64,000 nt of DNA, from positions 2,666,001-2,730,000 of the forward strand of contig NZ_CP036402.1 in assembly GCF_004322855.1 (NCBI RefSeq). Reading direction: 5' to 3'. The translations under genes were made by a program, and so were the position numbers. Source of the stretch: Egibacter rhizosphaerae. GTDB taxonomy: Bacteria; Actinomycetota; Nitriliruptoria; Euzebyales; Egibacteraceae. Shown here piece after piece: positions 34,847 to 42,735 of this stretch. Under the pieces are notes generated by a model. The model ran no database searches, was not told the origin of the DNA, and was given only the letters and a program-made list of their open reading frames with translations. The stretch's first letter is position 1; the number at the start of each line of letters is the position of its first letter.

Positions 34847-34927
34847 TCAGCCGAGCCGGGCGGCGAGCATGAGTTGCACGACCATCGCGCCCACCATCGC
34901 GGTCAGCAGCGCGATGATCGTGATCAT
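34847..34927 (-). CDS. Possible 26-residue single-helix peptide
   Basis: A tiny frame reads MITIIALLTAMVGAMVVQLMLAARLG, or residues 1-26, a single hydrophobic helix with one Arg near the end. It lies 12 bases downstream of the DJ-1/PfpI gene on the same strand, but no clear ribosome site is seen, so it may be chance. Confidence 0.22.
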   Translation of the reverse strand: MITIIALLTAMVGAMVVQLMLAARLG

Positions 34928-34938
34928 CGTCGCGCGTC

Positions 34939-35466
34939 TCACGCCGCGCGCACGGTGCTGATCAACGCCTTCAGCCACGGGCCGAGGTCGGCGGGCGTGC
35001 GGGCCGAGACGAGGTTGCCGTCGACCACTGCCTCCTCGTCCACCCAGTCCGTGCCGGCATTGACCATGTCGTCCTTGATCACCGAGACGCTCGTGGCACG
35101 GCGCCCCTTGATGATGCCCGCCGAGATCGGCACCCATCCTGCGTGACAGATGAAGCCGATCGGCTTGCCGGCGGTGTCGAACGCGCGGACGAGTTCGAGC
35201 GTCGCGTCGTGGGCGCGGAGCCGGTCCGGGGCGAACCCGCCGGGGATCACGAGCACGTCGTAGTCGTTGGCGGAGGCGTCCTCGATCGCGGCCTCCACGC
35301 CCATCGGCCCGTAGCCGTTCTTGCCGGTCACCTTCGCGCCCTGCGGGCTCGCGACGGTGACCTCGGCACCCTCCTCACGCAACCGGTGCAGCGGATAGAG
35401 CAGCTCGGATTCCTCGAACAGGTTGGCGGCGAGGATCAGGGCCTTCTTGCCGGTCAGTTCACTCAT
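34939..35466 (-). CDS. DJ-1/PfpI family protein
   Basis: The 175-residue protein has KKALILAANLFEESELLYPL, VLVIPGGFAPDRLRAHD and GFICHAGWVPISAG, with the nucleophile-elbow Cys (in ICHAGW) and the acidic residue near the N-terminus. The family includes intracellular proteases, stress chaperones and glyoxalase III-type enzymes. ATG 35466 overlaps the end of the TIM-barrel gene by eight bases, so the two are cotranscribed. Function among these options is not decidable from sequence. Confidence 0.87.
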   Translation of the reverse strand: MSELTGKKALILAANLFEESELLYPLHRLREEGAEVTVASPQGAKVTGKNGYGPMGVEAAIEDASANDYDVLVIPGGFAPDRLRAHDATLELVRAFDTAGKPIGFICHAGWVPISAGIIKGRRATSVSVIKDDMVNAGTDWVDEEAVVDGNLVSARTPADLGPWLKALISTVRAA

Positions 35467-36385
35467 GGCGTCCTCCTTGCTTGGCCTGCGCGTCGCCGAT
35501 CAGGGGTCGGCCGGGCGTCTGCTGGGTCGCGCGCCCCGCATCGGTGGTGGGGTGCCCATCGCCGGCGAGGCGTTCGGCGTGCTCAGGGCCGTCGTTGTCG
35601 GGAGCGGCCTCGCCGGCCAGCAGCGCCTCGGCGAGCTGCCGCTGGCGTGTCCAGAACGCGACCAACTCCGAGCGGGCATCGAGGTGGGGGCGGCAATCCA
35701 GCTCGAGCGTGACGGTACCCGAGTAGCCGGAGCGGCCAACATGGGCGAGGAAGGCCGCGAGCGGGAGGGTCCCCGTCCCGATGGGCGCGTGGTTGTCCTT
35801 GCCCGCCCCGTGGTTGTCGGATACGTGCAGGTGCACGACTTGGTGGCCGATCGCGTCCCACGCGTCGAACAGGTCGATGCCGGCGACGGCGAAGTGGCTC
35901 GTGTCGAACACGACGTGGCGGAACGGTGCGAGATCCTGAGGTGTGACCACCGAGGAGAAGTTCCGCCCGGCCACCGGGTAGAGGTTCTCCATCGCGAACG
36001 AGGGTCCGATCTCGGCGGCCTCGTCGTCGGCCTCGGCGGCCAGCCAGCCGCGCGCCCGCCGTTCCCACCGGAACGGGGCGTGCGCCACTAGCGTCTGGGC
36101 CCCGACCGCCCGGGCGATCTCGAGCGATCGTCGTGTCTTCTCGATGTAGGCGCGCCCGAGGACGTTGCGCAGGAGCAGCATGTACGGCCCGTGGACCACG
36201 GGGATCCGCAGGCCGGCCTCCTGGGCGCGGGCGAGGATGCGGTCGGGCTCGCGGCTGTCGGGATGGCGGGCGAGCAGGAGCTCCGCCTCGGTGAAACCGG
36301 CGTCCGCGAACGCGTCGAGGACCCAGTTGACCGGCGACAGGAGCAGCGGGGCGGTGGAGGCCAGGATCCTTGGCTCGCCGTGCAT
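35459..36385 (-). CDS. TIM-barrel sugar phosphate isomerase/epimerase-like protein
   Basis: The 308-residue protein fits the AP-endonuclease-2/xylose-isomerase-like TIM barrel: IPVVHGPYMLLLRNVLGRAY, FAMENLYPV (metal-binding Glu), VVFDTSHFAVAG (Asp and His), VVHLHVSDNHG and a final VTLELDC Glu. These are the usual metal ligands. The last 60 residues are hydrophilic and poorly conserved. ATG 36385 is chosen; the open frame upstream enters the divergent acyl-CoA ligase region. Coupled to the PfpI gene. Substrate unknown. Confidence 0.8.
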   Translation of the reverse strand: MHGEPRILASTAPLLLSPVNWVLDAFADAGFTEAELLLARHPDSREPDRILARAQEAGLRIPVVHGPYMLLLRNVLGRAYIEKTRRSLEIARAVGAQTLVAHAPFRWERRARGWLAAEADDEAAEIGPSFAMENLYPVAGRNFSSVVTPQDLAPFRHVVFDTSHFAVAGIDLFDAWDAIGHQVVHLHVSDNHGAGKDNHAPIGTGTLPLAAFLAHVGRSGYSGTVTLELDCRPHLDARSELVAFWTRQRQLAEALLAGEAAPDNDGPEHAERLAGDGHPTTDAGRATQQTPGRPLIGDAQAKQGGRHE

Positions 36386-36481
36386 CGACTCCAACCGTAG
36401 CCGCCGCCGGTGACGGGGCCCCGGCCGATCAGGTAAGCGGGGGTGACGTTTCGGTGGCCACGCGTCCGTAGCATGCAAGCG

Positions 36482-38062
36482 ATGGCCGAGTTCAGCTTCA
36501 CGGCGGTGCATCTCGCGGGAACGCTCGGGGAGGTCGCCGCGCGCCTGCCCGACAAGCCCGCGCTCCGCACGGGTGAGGGAGTGTTCACCTACGCCGAGCT
36601 CGACGCGGCGGTGACCCGCGCGGCCCGGGCGCTGCGTGCTCGCGGTATCTCACGGGGTGACCGCGTGGCGGTGGACCTCGCGAACTCGTCGGCGTTCGCC
36701 GTGCTGCTCTACGGAACGTGGCGGGCCGGGGGGGTGGCGGTGCCGTTGAACCGCGCGTCGCCGGCGCCCGAGCTCGCGCGGCTGATCGCCGACGCCGAGC
36801 CGGCCCTCGTCGTCACCGAACCCGACCGGCGCGGGGTGCTCGACGAGGCGGCCGCCTTCGCCGACTGGCAGGCCCCGGTCGAGACGACCAGCCGTCTACC
36901 TGGGGTGGTGGGCCCGGAAGGGGAGCCTGGGGTGGTGGGCCCGGGAGAGGAGCCTGGGGTGGTGGGCCCGGGAGAGGAGCCTGGGGTGGTGGGCGACCCC
37001 GACGACCTCGCTCTGCTGCAGTACACCACCGGCACGACCGGCCGGCCCCGCGGGGTGATGCTCACGCACCGGCACCTCTCGGCGAATCAGGCGCAGCTCG
37101 ATGCGTCGCGCCAGCGGATCGCGGAGCGCGACGAGGTCCTCGCGGTGCTGCCGCTGTCGCACATCTACGGGTTGAACGTCGCGCTGTGCTACCCGTTGCG
37201 GTGCGGCGCAACGGTGCGGCTGGTCGACCGGTTCGTGGCGGAGGAGACGCTCGAGCTGGTGTCCCGCGAGCGGATCTCGGTCCTGCTCGGCGCGCCGCCG
37301 ATGTTCGCGGCGTGGCTCGCCGTCACCCGGAGGGGGAAGGTTGAGCGTCCCGACCTCGGGGCCGTGCGGGTGGCGGCCTCGGGTGGCGCGCCGCTGGCTC
37401 CCCGCGTGCTCGAAGGGTTCCAGGAGCGCTTCGGCGTGGCGCTCTGGGAGGGCTACGGCCTCACCGAGACCTCGCCGGTGCTCACGACCACCGCGATGGG
37501 CGACGCGCCGCGGGCGGGCAGCGTCGGCCCGCCGGTGCCGGGCGTCGAGCTCCGCCTCGTCCACGACGGAGGTCGGCCCGTGGCGTCGGGCGATCCCGGC
37601 GAAGTGCTCGCCCGGGGCCCCAACGTGTTCGAGGGCTATTGGCGGGACGAGGAACAGACCGCGGACGCCTTCACCGCCGACGGGTGGTTCCGCACCGGCG
37701 ACCTCGGGTTCGTCGACGACGGCTGGCTGCACCTGGTCGACCGCAAGAGCGACCTCATCATCGTGAGCGGGTTCAACGTCTACCCGCGCGAGGTCGAGGA
37801 GGTCCTCGCGGCGCATCCCGACGTCGCGCAGGCGGGGGTCGTCGGGGTTCCCGACGAGCGCACGGGCGAGGTGGTCCGGGCGGTGGTCGTCCCCCGTCAG
37901 GGCACCCACCCGTCCCCGGAGGCGCTGGTCGAGCACTGCCGGAGGTTCCTCGCCCGCTTCAAGTGTCCGGTGGCGGTGGACATCGTCGAGGAACTGCCGA
38001 TCCTGCAGACCGGGAAGGTGGCGCGCTGGGAGCTGCGCGACTCGGGCGGGGGTCGGCCGTGA
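36482..38062 (+). CDS. AMP-forming acyl-CoA synthetase/ligase
   Basis: The 526-residue ANL-superfamily enzyme activates a fatty or other carboxylic acid to an acyl-AMP and then a CoA thioester. Motifs: P-loop YTTGTTGRPRG near residue 180, GYGLTETSP near 325, GWFRTGDLGF near 400, DRKSDLIIVSGFNVYPREVE near 420 and the catalytic lysine in LQTGKVARWEL near the end. An unusual repeat stretch (GVVGPGEEP in about three copies, residues 140-171) sits just before the P-loop. ATG 36482 was chosen by family N-terminus; no strong ribosome site was seen. Substrate is unknown. Confidence 0.88.
   Translation: MAEFSFTAVHLAGTLGEVAARLPDKPALRTGEGVFTYAELDAAVTRAARALRARGISRGDRVAVDLANSSAFAVLLYGTWRAGGVAVPLNRASPAPELARLIADAEPALVVTEPDRRGVLDEAAAFADWQAPVETTSRLPGVVGPEGEPGVVGPGEEPGVVGPGEEPGVVGDPDDLALLQYTTGTTGRPRGVMLTHRHLSANQAQLDASRQRIAERDEVLAVLPLSHIYGLNVALCYPLRCGATVRLVDRFVAEETLELVSRERISVLLGAPPMFAAWLAVTRRGKVERPDLGAVRVAASGGAPLAPRVLEGFQERFGVALWEGYGLTETSPVLTTTAMGDAPRAGSVGPPVPGVELRLVHDGGRPVASGDPGEVLARGPNVFEGYWRDEEQTADAFTADGWFRTGDLGFVDDGWLHLVDRKSDLIIVSGFNVYPREVEEVLAAHPDVAQAGVVGVPDERTGEVVRAVVVPRQGTHPSPEALVEHCRRFLARFKCPVAVDIVEELPILQTGKVARWELRDSGGGRP
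36899..36994 (+). repeat. 27-bp in-frame tandem repeat in the acyl-CoA ligase gene
   Basis: Three 27-base units (36899-36925, 36926-36952, 36953-36979) plus a 15-base partial unit encode nine-residue repeats close to PGVVGPGEE. The second and third units are identical; the first differs slightly. The array lies just upstream of the P-loop. Confidence 0.92.
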
Positions 38063-38171
38063 ACGATCGCGGGCCGCCCGGGCGGGCTCGTGGTCACTGG
38101 CGCACATTTTTCTGCCCGCCCGGCCTGGTGCGCGTGGCATCCGGGCGGCGCCGTGCTCACTCCTGCACGTA

Positions 38172-38260
38172 ATGCCGCCCGGGCGAAGTGGTGCGCCCTT
38201 CGCGAGCGGGTGTCACACCGCCCGGGCGGAGTGGGGCGCCCCCCGCGAGCGGGTGGTCAC
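38172..38260. repeat. Two imperfect 44-bp direct repeats in an intergenic region
   Basis: Between the acyl-CoA ligase and the ATP-grasp gene (38063-38264), two similar copies of a motif containing CCGCCCGGGCG, GTGGGGCGCCC-like and GCGAGCGGGTG lie in tandem with a period near 44 bases. CCGCCCGGGCGG is itself palindromic. No gene is visible. Confidence 0.6.
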
Positions 38261-38264
38261 GCCG

Positions 38265-39176
38265 TCACGCCACCGCGCGGGCTGCGGCCGCGATTCGCTC
38301 GGCCGCGCGCGCGGGGCCGCCGGCGGTCAGCCGCAGGAAGAGGGAGGGCTCGGTGAGCTCCAGCTCGAGGAGCAGCGGCTCGCCGTCGTCTGCCGGCAGC
38401 AGGTCGACGCGGGCGTAGATCAGGTCCTCGGGCCGGCGCCCGAACAGGCCGGCGGCGGCCTCGACCGTTCGGTCGGCGGCGTGACGCTCGGCGGGGGTGA
38501 GCGTGCGTGGCGTCAGGCGCTCGGGCGCGAACAGTCCGTCGACCGGCGGGCCGCCCTCGGCGAGGATCGCGCCCTTGGTGATCGCGTGGCTGAGGTGGCC
38601 GCCGAGGTAGACGACCGCGGCCTCGCCCGCTGCGTCGACGCCCGCCAAGTACGGCTGGACGAGCGCGGTGCGGTCGTCGGCGTGCAGCCGCTCGACGTGG
38701 GCTCGTGCGACCGCCTCCCCGTCGGCCTCCACCCGCAGCGCGTCCCGTGACCCGGCGGCCACCGCGGGCTTGACGACGACGGGTCCGCCGCCGTCGGCGA
38801 GCTCGGGCAGCTCGAACGCGGTCCCCGGCTCGACGAGGCGGGTCGGCACCGTCGGCACGCCCGCTGCGGTGAGGTCGACGAGGTAGCGCTTGTCGACGTT
38901 CCACCGCACGACGTCCACCGGATTGCGCACGGTGGTGACGCCGGCCACGTGCTCCAGCCAGTCGAGGAAGTCGGCGAGCCGCTCGGGGTAGTCCCACGTC
39001 GAGCGCAGGACCACGAGGTCGGCCTCCTCCCACGTCACGGAGGGGTCGTCCCAGGCCGCTGCGCGCGCCTGGACGCCCTGCGCGGCGAGTGCGGCCAGCA
39101 GCGGGACCTCGTCCTCGTCGAGGCCCTCCGCGGCGCGGGCGCTCGCGAGGAGCACGCGCGCCCGCTCACCGGACAT
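38265..39176 (-). CDS. ATP-grasp family protein
   Basis: The 303-residue protein has LVVLRSTWDYPERLADFLDW near residue 55, NPVDVVRWNVDKRYL near 85, the nucleotide-binding VVVKPAVAAGSRD near 130 and a metal-site LLLELELTEPSLFLRL near the end (acidic Glu pair). It falls near the glutathione-synthase/RimK-like branch, which joins a carboxylate to an amine or thiol using ATP. Actinobacterial members with the STWDYPE motif are uncharacterised. ATG 39176 is taken at family position. Stands alone. Confidence 0.75.
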   Translation of the reverse strand: MSGERARVLLASARAAEGLDEDEVPLLAALAAQGVQARAAAWDDPSVTWEEADLVVLRSTWDYPERLADFLDWLEHVAGVTTVRNPVDVVRWNVDKRYLVDLTAAGVPTVPTRLVEPGTAFELPELADGGGPVVVKPAVAAGSRDALRVEADGEAVARAHVERLHADDRTALVQPYLAGVDAAGEAAVVYLGGHLSHAITKGAILAEGGPPVDGLFAPERLTPRTLTPAERHAADRTVEAAAGLFGRRPEDLIYARVDLLPADDGEPLLLELELTEPSLFLRLTAGGPARAAERIAAAARAVA

Positions 39177-39224
39177 GGACCCTCCCCGCCTCCATCAACG
39201 CGCAGGAGCGTAGCGCGCGGTGGG

Positions 39225-39398
39225 GCAGATCGCCCGCGCACGCGGGAGCGCGCGACAGCGCGACAGCCCGATCGCCCGGGCGCGCAGGAGCGCGCGGCAG
39301 CCCGACCGCCCGGGCACGCGGAGCGTGCGGCAGCCCGGTCGCCCGGGCGCGCGGGCGCGTGCGGTGGCCCGATCGCCCGGGCGCGCGGGCGCGTGCGG
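39225..39398. repeat. About five 33-34-bp GC-rich tandem repeats before the glutaredoxin gene
   Basis: Units near 39226, 39265, 39298, 39331 and 39365 share CAGCCCGATCGCCCGGGCGC followed by a GCGCG-rich end. The array ends 24 bases before the glutaredoxin ATG and separates it from the divergent ATP-grasp gene. CGCCCGGGCG in each unit is palindromic. Confidence 0.85.
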
Positions 39399-39421
39399 CC
39401 GTGGTCAGTACCGTGGGGGGC

Positions 39422-39667
39422 ATGAGCGCACGGGTCGTCGTGTACACCCGCGAGGGGTGCGGGTTGTGCCGAGCTGCCGAGGAGGCCGCCGCCACGGTCG
39501 CCGCCGCTCGGGGTGAGAGCGTGGTCACCGTCGATGTCGACACCGACCCCGAGCTCGTCGCGGCGCACGGCGCCCGCGTGCCGGTCGTCGCGGTCGATGG
39601 GGACGAGGTCGGCGAGTTCGTGGTCGACGAGGCCACGATCGCGAAGGCGTTGGACACGGCCCGGTAG
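39422..39667 (+). CDS. Glutaredoxin-like protein
   Basis: The 81-residue thioredoxin-fold protein reads VVVYTREGCGLCRAAEEAA with the redox pair Cys-Gly-Leu-Cys at residues about 12-15, and RVPVVAVDGDEVGEF carrying the cis-proline loop. This is the small glutaredoxin-like family (DUF836 type) that is typically found just upstream of rex in actinobacteria. It would handle thiol-disulfide exchange in the cytoplasm. No transmembrane segment. Repeats lie just upstream; rex follows after a separate promoter. Confidence 0.85.
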   Translation: MSARVVVYTREGCGLCRAAEEAAATVAAARGESVVTVDVDTDPELVAAHGARVPVVAVDGDEVGEFVVDEATIAKALDTAR

Positions 39668-39724
39668 GCTCGGGTCCGACAGGCGTCGTCGGCGGGGCGG
39701 GCCCCGGGGCTCGTCGGTGCCACG

Positions 39725-39759
39725 TTGCACGGCCACGACGCGCTTGTACGATTGTGAAC
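39725..39759 (+). promoter_or_regulatory. rex promoter with an overlapping Rex half-operator
   Basis: TTGCAC (39725-39730), a 16-base spacer and TACGAT (39747-39752) form a promoter candidate. TTGTGAAC at 39752-39759 overlaps the last base of the -10 box and the likely start point; it equals one arm of the Rex operator consensus TTGTGAA-N4-TTCACAA. The second arm is not present, so this is a half-site. It fits autoregulation of rex by the NADH/NAD+ ratio. Confidence 0.5.
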
Positions 39760-39818
39760 AGCCCCCGGCTGGTGGGGACGCGGCCCAGCACGAGCGACCG
39801 ACGGCGAGCGAGCGGCTC

Positions 39819-40664
39819 TTGAACCGAGCGATACCCGAAGCGACCGTCCAGCGCCTCCCCGTCTACCTGCGCGGGCTGGTGGAGCTCGCCGAGCGCGGCG
39901 AGCACACCGTCTCCAGCGAGGCCCTGGCCGCCGCCGCCGGGGTGAACTCCGCCAAGGTGCGCAAGGACCTGTCCTACCTCGGCTCGTACGGGACTCGTGG
40001 GGTCGGCTACGACGTCGAGTACCTCATCCATCAGGTCAGTCGCGAGCTCGGCCTCACCCAGGACTGGGCGACCTGCATCGTCGGGATCGGGAACCTCGGC
40101 GTGGCCCTCGCGAACTACCGCGGCTTCGTGCAGCGTGGCTTCCGCATCTCCGCGCTGTTCGACAGCGCCCCCGAGGTCGTCGGGACCACCGTCGCGGGAC
40201 TCGACGTCCATCCGGTCGACGAGATCGATCGGGTGGTGAAGGAGGAGCGGATCTCGATCGGGGTGCTCGCCGTGCCCGCCGCGGAGGCGCAGCCCGTCAC
40301 CGACGCGCTCGTCGCCGCCGGGGTCAGCTCGATCCTCAACTTCGCGCCGGTCGTGCTCCAGGTGCCGGACGAGGTGAGCCTGCGGAAGGTGGACCTGTCC
40401 ATCGAGCTGCAGATCCTCTCGTTCTACGAGCAGCGCCGGGCGGCGGAGGAGTCGGTGCGGGCCGGCGCTGCCCGGGAGGCCCTCGAGCGGGCGCACCAGG
40501 CGGCCGACGACCTCTCCCGCACGCTCCCGGAGAACTCCGACGACGAGGCCGGTGGCGCCCCGGAGGCGGCATACGATCCCAGCGGTGAGGCGTCCCGGGG
40601 TCCCGGAGTGGCGCACGACCACGGAGACGAGGCGTTCCGGGGGCCGGGGGGCACGACGACGTGA
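39819..40664 (+). CDS. rex: Redox-sensing transcriptional repressor Rex
   Basis: The 281-residue protein starts (TTG 39819) with RAIPEATVQRLPVYLRGL, the usual Rex N-terminus. The winged helix has SSEALAAAAGVNSAKVRKDL and GTRGVGYDV; the Rossmann domain has CIVGIGNLGVALANY, and SIELQILSFYE closes it. Rex represses respiration and energy genes when NADH is low and lets go when NADH is high. About 65 residues of Ala/Glu/Asp/Gly-rich tail extend past the normal end (Streptomyces Rex is shorter). The TTG start is the only one compatible with the promoter. Its TGA overlaps the next GTG. In Streptomyces rex also precedes hemA. Confidence 0.9.
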   Translation: MNRAIPEATVQRLPVYLRGLVELAERGEHTVSSEALAAAAGVNSAKVRKDLSYLGSYGTRGVGYDVEYLIHQVSRELGLTQDWATCIVGIGNLGVALANYRGFVQRGFRISALFDSAPEVVGTTVAGLDVHPVDEIDRVVKEERISIGVLAVPAAEAQPVTDALVAAGVSSILNFAPVVLQVPDEVSLRKVDLSIELQILSFYEQRRAAEESVRAGAAREALERAHQAADDLSRTLPENSDDEAGGAPEAAYDPSGEASRGPGVAHDHGDEAFRGPGGTTT

Positions 40665-41329
40665 GCTCCGGCTGGGTGCCGGTCGAGCTCGACCTCGCCG
40701 GCCGGCTGGTCGTCTGCGTGGGTGCCGGCCGCGTCGCCGAGGGCAAGCTCGCCCAGCCGCTCGAGGCCGGGGCCGAGGTGCGCGTGATCGCCCCCCAGGC
40801 GACGCCGGGGCTCGGCGAGGCGGCCGACCGCCGCGAGCTGACCTGGCACGCGCGGCCGTATGCCGAGGGGGACCTCGCCGAGGCCAGCCTCGTGATCGCC
40901 GGTTCGGACGATCCGGCCGTCAACGAGCGGGTCGCCGCGGACGCCGAGGCCCTGCGCGTCCCGTGCGTGCGGGTCGACCGGGACCCGGCCGCCGAGTATC
41001 CGGGCAGCGCCGCCTTCCCCGCGACGCTGCGGCGGGGCCCGCTGGTGCTCACCGTCGGGACGGGCGGCGCCGCCCCCGTTCTGGCCGGCCGGCTCAAGCG
41101 GGAGCTCGCCGCGCAATACCCGCCCGAGTACGGACAGCTTGCCGAGTTGCTTGCCGAGTTGCGCGACGCTCCCGAGGTGCAGGCGGCCCTCGCGCCGCTC
41201 GGTGACGACGAGCGGCGCCTCAGATGGCGCTCCGTTCTGGACGCCGATACGCTGCAACTGATCCGCGACGGTGAACTTCGAGCTGCAAGGGAAGTGGCGA
41301 TTCGGTGTCTGTGCTCGTCGTCGGGCTGA
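40661..41329 (+). CDS. Precorrin-2 dehydrogenase/sirohydrochlorin ferrochelatase (NAD-binding)
   Basis: The 222-residue protein starts VPVELDLAGRLVVCVGAGRVAEGKL, the NAD-binding motif of the CysG N-terminal/Met8 family. SLVIAGSDDPAVNERVAADA near 78 and AFPATLRRGPLVLTVGTGGA near 120 (with Thr-Gly-Gly) follow. It oxidises precorrin-2 to sirohydrochlorin and may insert iron to make siroheme. Uroporphyrinogen methylation needed upstream is supplied by CobA in the fused protein at 43688. GTG 40661 overlaps the rex stop, and its end overlaps hemA by 25 bases. Confidence 0.87.
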   Translation: MSSGWVPVELDLAGRLVVCVGAGRVAEGKLAQPLEAGAEVRVIAPQATPGLGEAADRRELTWHARPYAEGDLAEASLVIAGSDDPAVNERVAADAEALRVPCVRVDRDPAAEYPGSAAFPATLRRGPLVLTVGTGGAAPVLAGRLKRELAAQYPPEYGQLAELLAELRDAPEVQAALAPLGDDERRLRWRSVLDADTLQLIRDGELRAAREVAIRCLCSSSG

Positions 41330-42735
41330 ACCACCGCACCGCGCCGGTCGGGCTCCTCGAGCGCCTCGCGGTCGCCCCGGAGCGCCTCGAGAAGGCGTAC
41401 CGGGCGTTGCTGGACCGCGATCACGTCGGCGAGGCGGTGGTGCTGTCCACCTGCAACCGGGTCGAGGTCTACGCCGCGGTCGACCGCTACCACGGGGCGA
41501 TGGGCGACCTGCGCGCGTTCCTCTGTGAATGGGGCGACGTCGACCCGGAGGAGCTCGCTCCGATCGCCTACGACTACTTCGACGAGCGCGCGGCCGCGCA
41601 CCTGTTCGCGGTGACCACGGGTCTCGACTCGATGGTCGTCGGCGAACGCCAGGTCGGGGTGCAGGTCAAACGGGCCTACAAGGACGCCCACGAGCACGGC
41701 GCGGCCGGGCGGGTGCTGGGGACGCTCTTCCGCCAGGCTCTGCGGGTCGGCAAGCGAGCCCGCGTCGAGGTCGACATCGACGCGGGCGGCGCCACGATGG
41801 TCGACGTCGGCCTGTCGGCGGCCCGTCGGGTCCTGGGTGAGTTCGACGGGTGTCACGCCGTGGTGGTCGGCGCGGGCAAGGTCGGGGCGCTGGCCGCGAG
41901 CGAGCTGCTCGACAGTGCCGCCGAGGTCACCGTCGTCAACCGACACACCGAGCGCGCGAACGAGCTCGCCGGACGGCTCGGCGCGTCGGCCGTCGGGTTC
42001 GAGGGGCTGGGTGAGGCCCTCGTCGATGCCGACCTCGTGCTCACCTCGACCGCCGCGGCCGAGCCGGTCGTGCGCCCCGAGACCGTCGAGGCCGCCCTCG
42101 CCGAGCGCGACGACCGCCCCCTCGTGTTCCTCGACCTGGCGGTCCCTCGGGACGTGGATCCCGCGTGCGCCGAGCTGGGTGGCGTGCACGTGCTGGACGT
42201 CGACGCGATCCGTAGCCTGACCAGCGCCGACCACCACGGCGTCGCGGTCCACCGCGCCCGCGAGATCGTCGAGGAGGCCGCGCAGGGCTTCGTCACCTGG
42301 ACCCGGACCGTCGAGGTCGAACCGACCATCGCCGCGTTCCGCCAGCGCGCCGAGGAGGTGCGCGTCGCCGAGCTCAGCCGGCTCGAGCCACGCCTCGCCG
42401 GCCTCGACGAGCGGGAGCGCCGCGCCGTGGAGAGCCTCACCAAGGGCATCGTCAACACGCTGCTGCACGAGCCGACGGTCCGACTCAAAGGCATGGCCGA
42501 CCACCGCAGCGCCGACGCGCACGCCGCCGCGCTGCGGGAACTGTTCGGGTTCGCCGAGCCCGATCTTCCCGGCCCCCAGCTCGAGGACGCCGGTCGGCAC
42601 GGCGCCGACGAGGCCGTCGCGGACGAAGCCGGCGGGGGCCCGGCCGACCCCGCCGAATCGGGTGGCCCCGGGGACTCCGGCCCCCGGCCGGCGTCATCGG
42701 GTGGCCCCGGGGACTCCGGCCCCCGGCCGGCGTGA
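41305..42735 (+). CDS. hemA: Glutamyl-tRNA reductase
   Basis: The 476-residue enzyme reduces glutamyl-tRNA to glutamate-1-semialdehyde with NADPH, the first committed step of the C5 heme pathway. Diagnostic parts are GLNHRTAPVG at residues 7-16, the nucleophile Cys50 in LSTCNRVEVY, TTGLDSMVVGE near 108, VVGAGKVGALAASELL near 188 and a dimerisation helix ending LLHEPTVRLK near 395. The last 45 residues are low complexity and contain a perfect 39-base duplication. GTG 41305 overlaps the previous gene, and its TGA overlaps the hemC GTG. Confidence 0.95.
   Translation: MSVLVVGLNHRTAPVGLLERLAVAPERLEKAYRALLDRDHVGEAVVLSTCNRVEVYAAVDRYHGAMGDLRAFLCEWGDVDPEELAPIAYDYFDERAAAHLFAVTTGLDSMVVGERQVGVQVKRAYKDAHEHGAAGRVLGTLFRQALRVGKRARVEVDIDAGGATMVDVGLSAARRVLGEFDGCHAVVVGAGKVGALAASELLDSAAEVTVVNRHTERANELAGRLGASAVGFEGLGEALVDADLVLTSTAAAEPVVRPETVEAALAERDDRPLVFLDLAVPRDVDPACAELGGVHVLDVDAIRSLTSADHHGVAVHRAREIVEEAAQGFVTWTRTVEVEPTIAAFRQRAEEVRVAELSRLEPRLAGLDERERRAVESLTKGIVNTLLHEPTVRLKGMADHRSADAHAAALRELFGFAEPDLPGPQLEDAGRHGADEAVADEAGGGPADPAESGGPGDSGPRPASSGGPGDSGPRPA
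42658..42735 (+). repeat. 39-bp tandem duplication at the hemA-hemC joint
   Basis: Two adjacent 39-base units, 42658-42696 and 42697-42735, differ by a single base: the first ends GCGTCA, the second GCGTGA. In the second unit, GTGA holds the hemC start and the hemA stop. So the first unit contains a relic of the same joint with TCA in place of TGA. Confidence 0.93.
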
